DNA from: Plecoglossus altivelis
Taxonomy: Eukaryota > Chordata > Actinopteri > Osmeriformes > Plecoglossidae
Length of the DNA stretch: 64,000 nucleotides
Assembly (NCBI GenBank): GCA_036571765.1
Contig: BROE01000011.1
Span: 7,602,575 to 7,666,574 of the forward strand
Direction: 5' to 3'
Below the pieces are notes generated by a model. It had not been told where the DNA came from. It did no database searches and saw nothing but the letters and a program-made list of their open reading frames with translations. The position numbers were made by a program, and so were the translations under genes. This document shows positions 63,754-64,000 of this stretch, one piece after another. Position 1 is the first letter of the stretch. Each line of letters begins with the position of its first letter.

Positions 63754-63902
63754 AGAAGACTCCACACTTGGCAGCGGGCCTGTGCTGGATCCACCCAGCG
63801 ACGGAGGGGTGGGGAAGTGAAACCAGGGACTGTGTAGCTGCTCTGGAGACATGGCGGGCCTCCTGTCTGCAGTATGTAAGTATAGCCTCAGGAGGATAGG
63901 CT

Positions 63903-63998
63903 GCTCCCCAAGGGCCTGGATCCTCTCAAGGTTTCTCCCCCATGTGGGAGTTTTTCCTTGCCACTGTCGCCACTGCTTCAGGCTTGCCCTTGGGGAGC
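63903..63998 (+). promoter_or_regulatory. Copy F 3' UTR hairpin
   Basis: GCTCCCCAAGGGC at 63903-63915 pairs with 63986-63998 across a 70-base loop. The window ends two bases later, just where AATAAA follows in the other copies. The loop contains TTTTTCCTTGCCACTGTCGC, a string I associate with repeats common in teleost genomes, without assigning a family. Confidence 0.65.
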
Positions 63999-64000
63999 TT

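Overview
This window is vertebrate nuclear DNA, most likely from a ray-finned fish. It has intron-rich genes with GT..AG splice sites, abundant (CA)n/(GT)n microsatellites, and two 500-base N gaps typical of a scaffolded assembly. No bacterial features (operons, Shine-Dalgarno sites, CRISPR) are present.

Left part (1-31.8 kb): the plus strand carries exons 2-9 of an angiopoietin gene, best matched to angpt1. The eight exons (9840-30140) have lengths 156, 122, 233, 128, 102, 167, 131 and 164 bases. All reading phases join cleanly into 401 codons: the coiled coil, a short linker and the complete fibrinogen-like domain, ending in TAG. The first exon (signal peptide and super-clustering region) is not in the window, so 1-9839 reads as part of the long first intron. 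A 1.6-kb 3' UTR ends near an AATAAA at 31735.

Middle (31.8-35.6 kb): intergenic, with no convincing gene. One short exon-like hydrophobic ORF lies at 35372-35497.

Right part (35.6-64 kb): a recently amplified cluster of a USP37/USP26/USP29-type deubiquitinase gene (peptidase family C19). I see six copies, named A to F from left to right. A to E lie on the minus strand and F is inverted on the plus strand. D and F are intact from a Thr/Val/Pro-rich repeat exon to the stop codon, with 13 coding segments of identical length in both. C is complete in exon structure, but its catalytic His box is destroyed by three single-base insertions. B lacks everything upstream of exon 5, including the catalytic Cys. 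E keeps only its last two exons. A runs into a sequence gap. Both gaps lie where the orientation of the repeats changes, so further copies are probably hidden there. The 5' end of the protein is unresolved.

The USP units are separated by spacers with solo LTRs of a retrovirus-like or LTR-retrotransposon element (TG..CA ends, 4-base target duplications, no internal coding region). Three units share one LTR insertion. The flank of unit D shows the clean empty site, and a fourth LTR is inserted independently in opposite orientation. This gives a readable order of events for the amplification. Several patches are dense in one-base indels and look like unpolished long-read sequence, so individual copy defects there should be treated as provisional.
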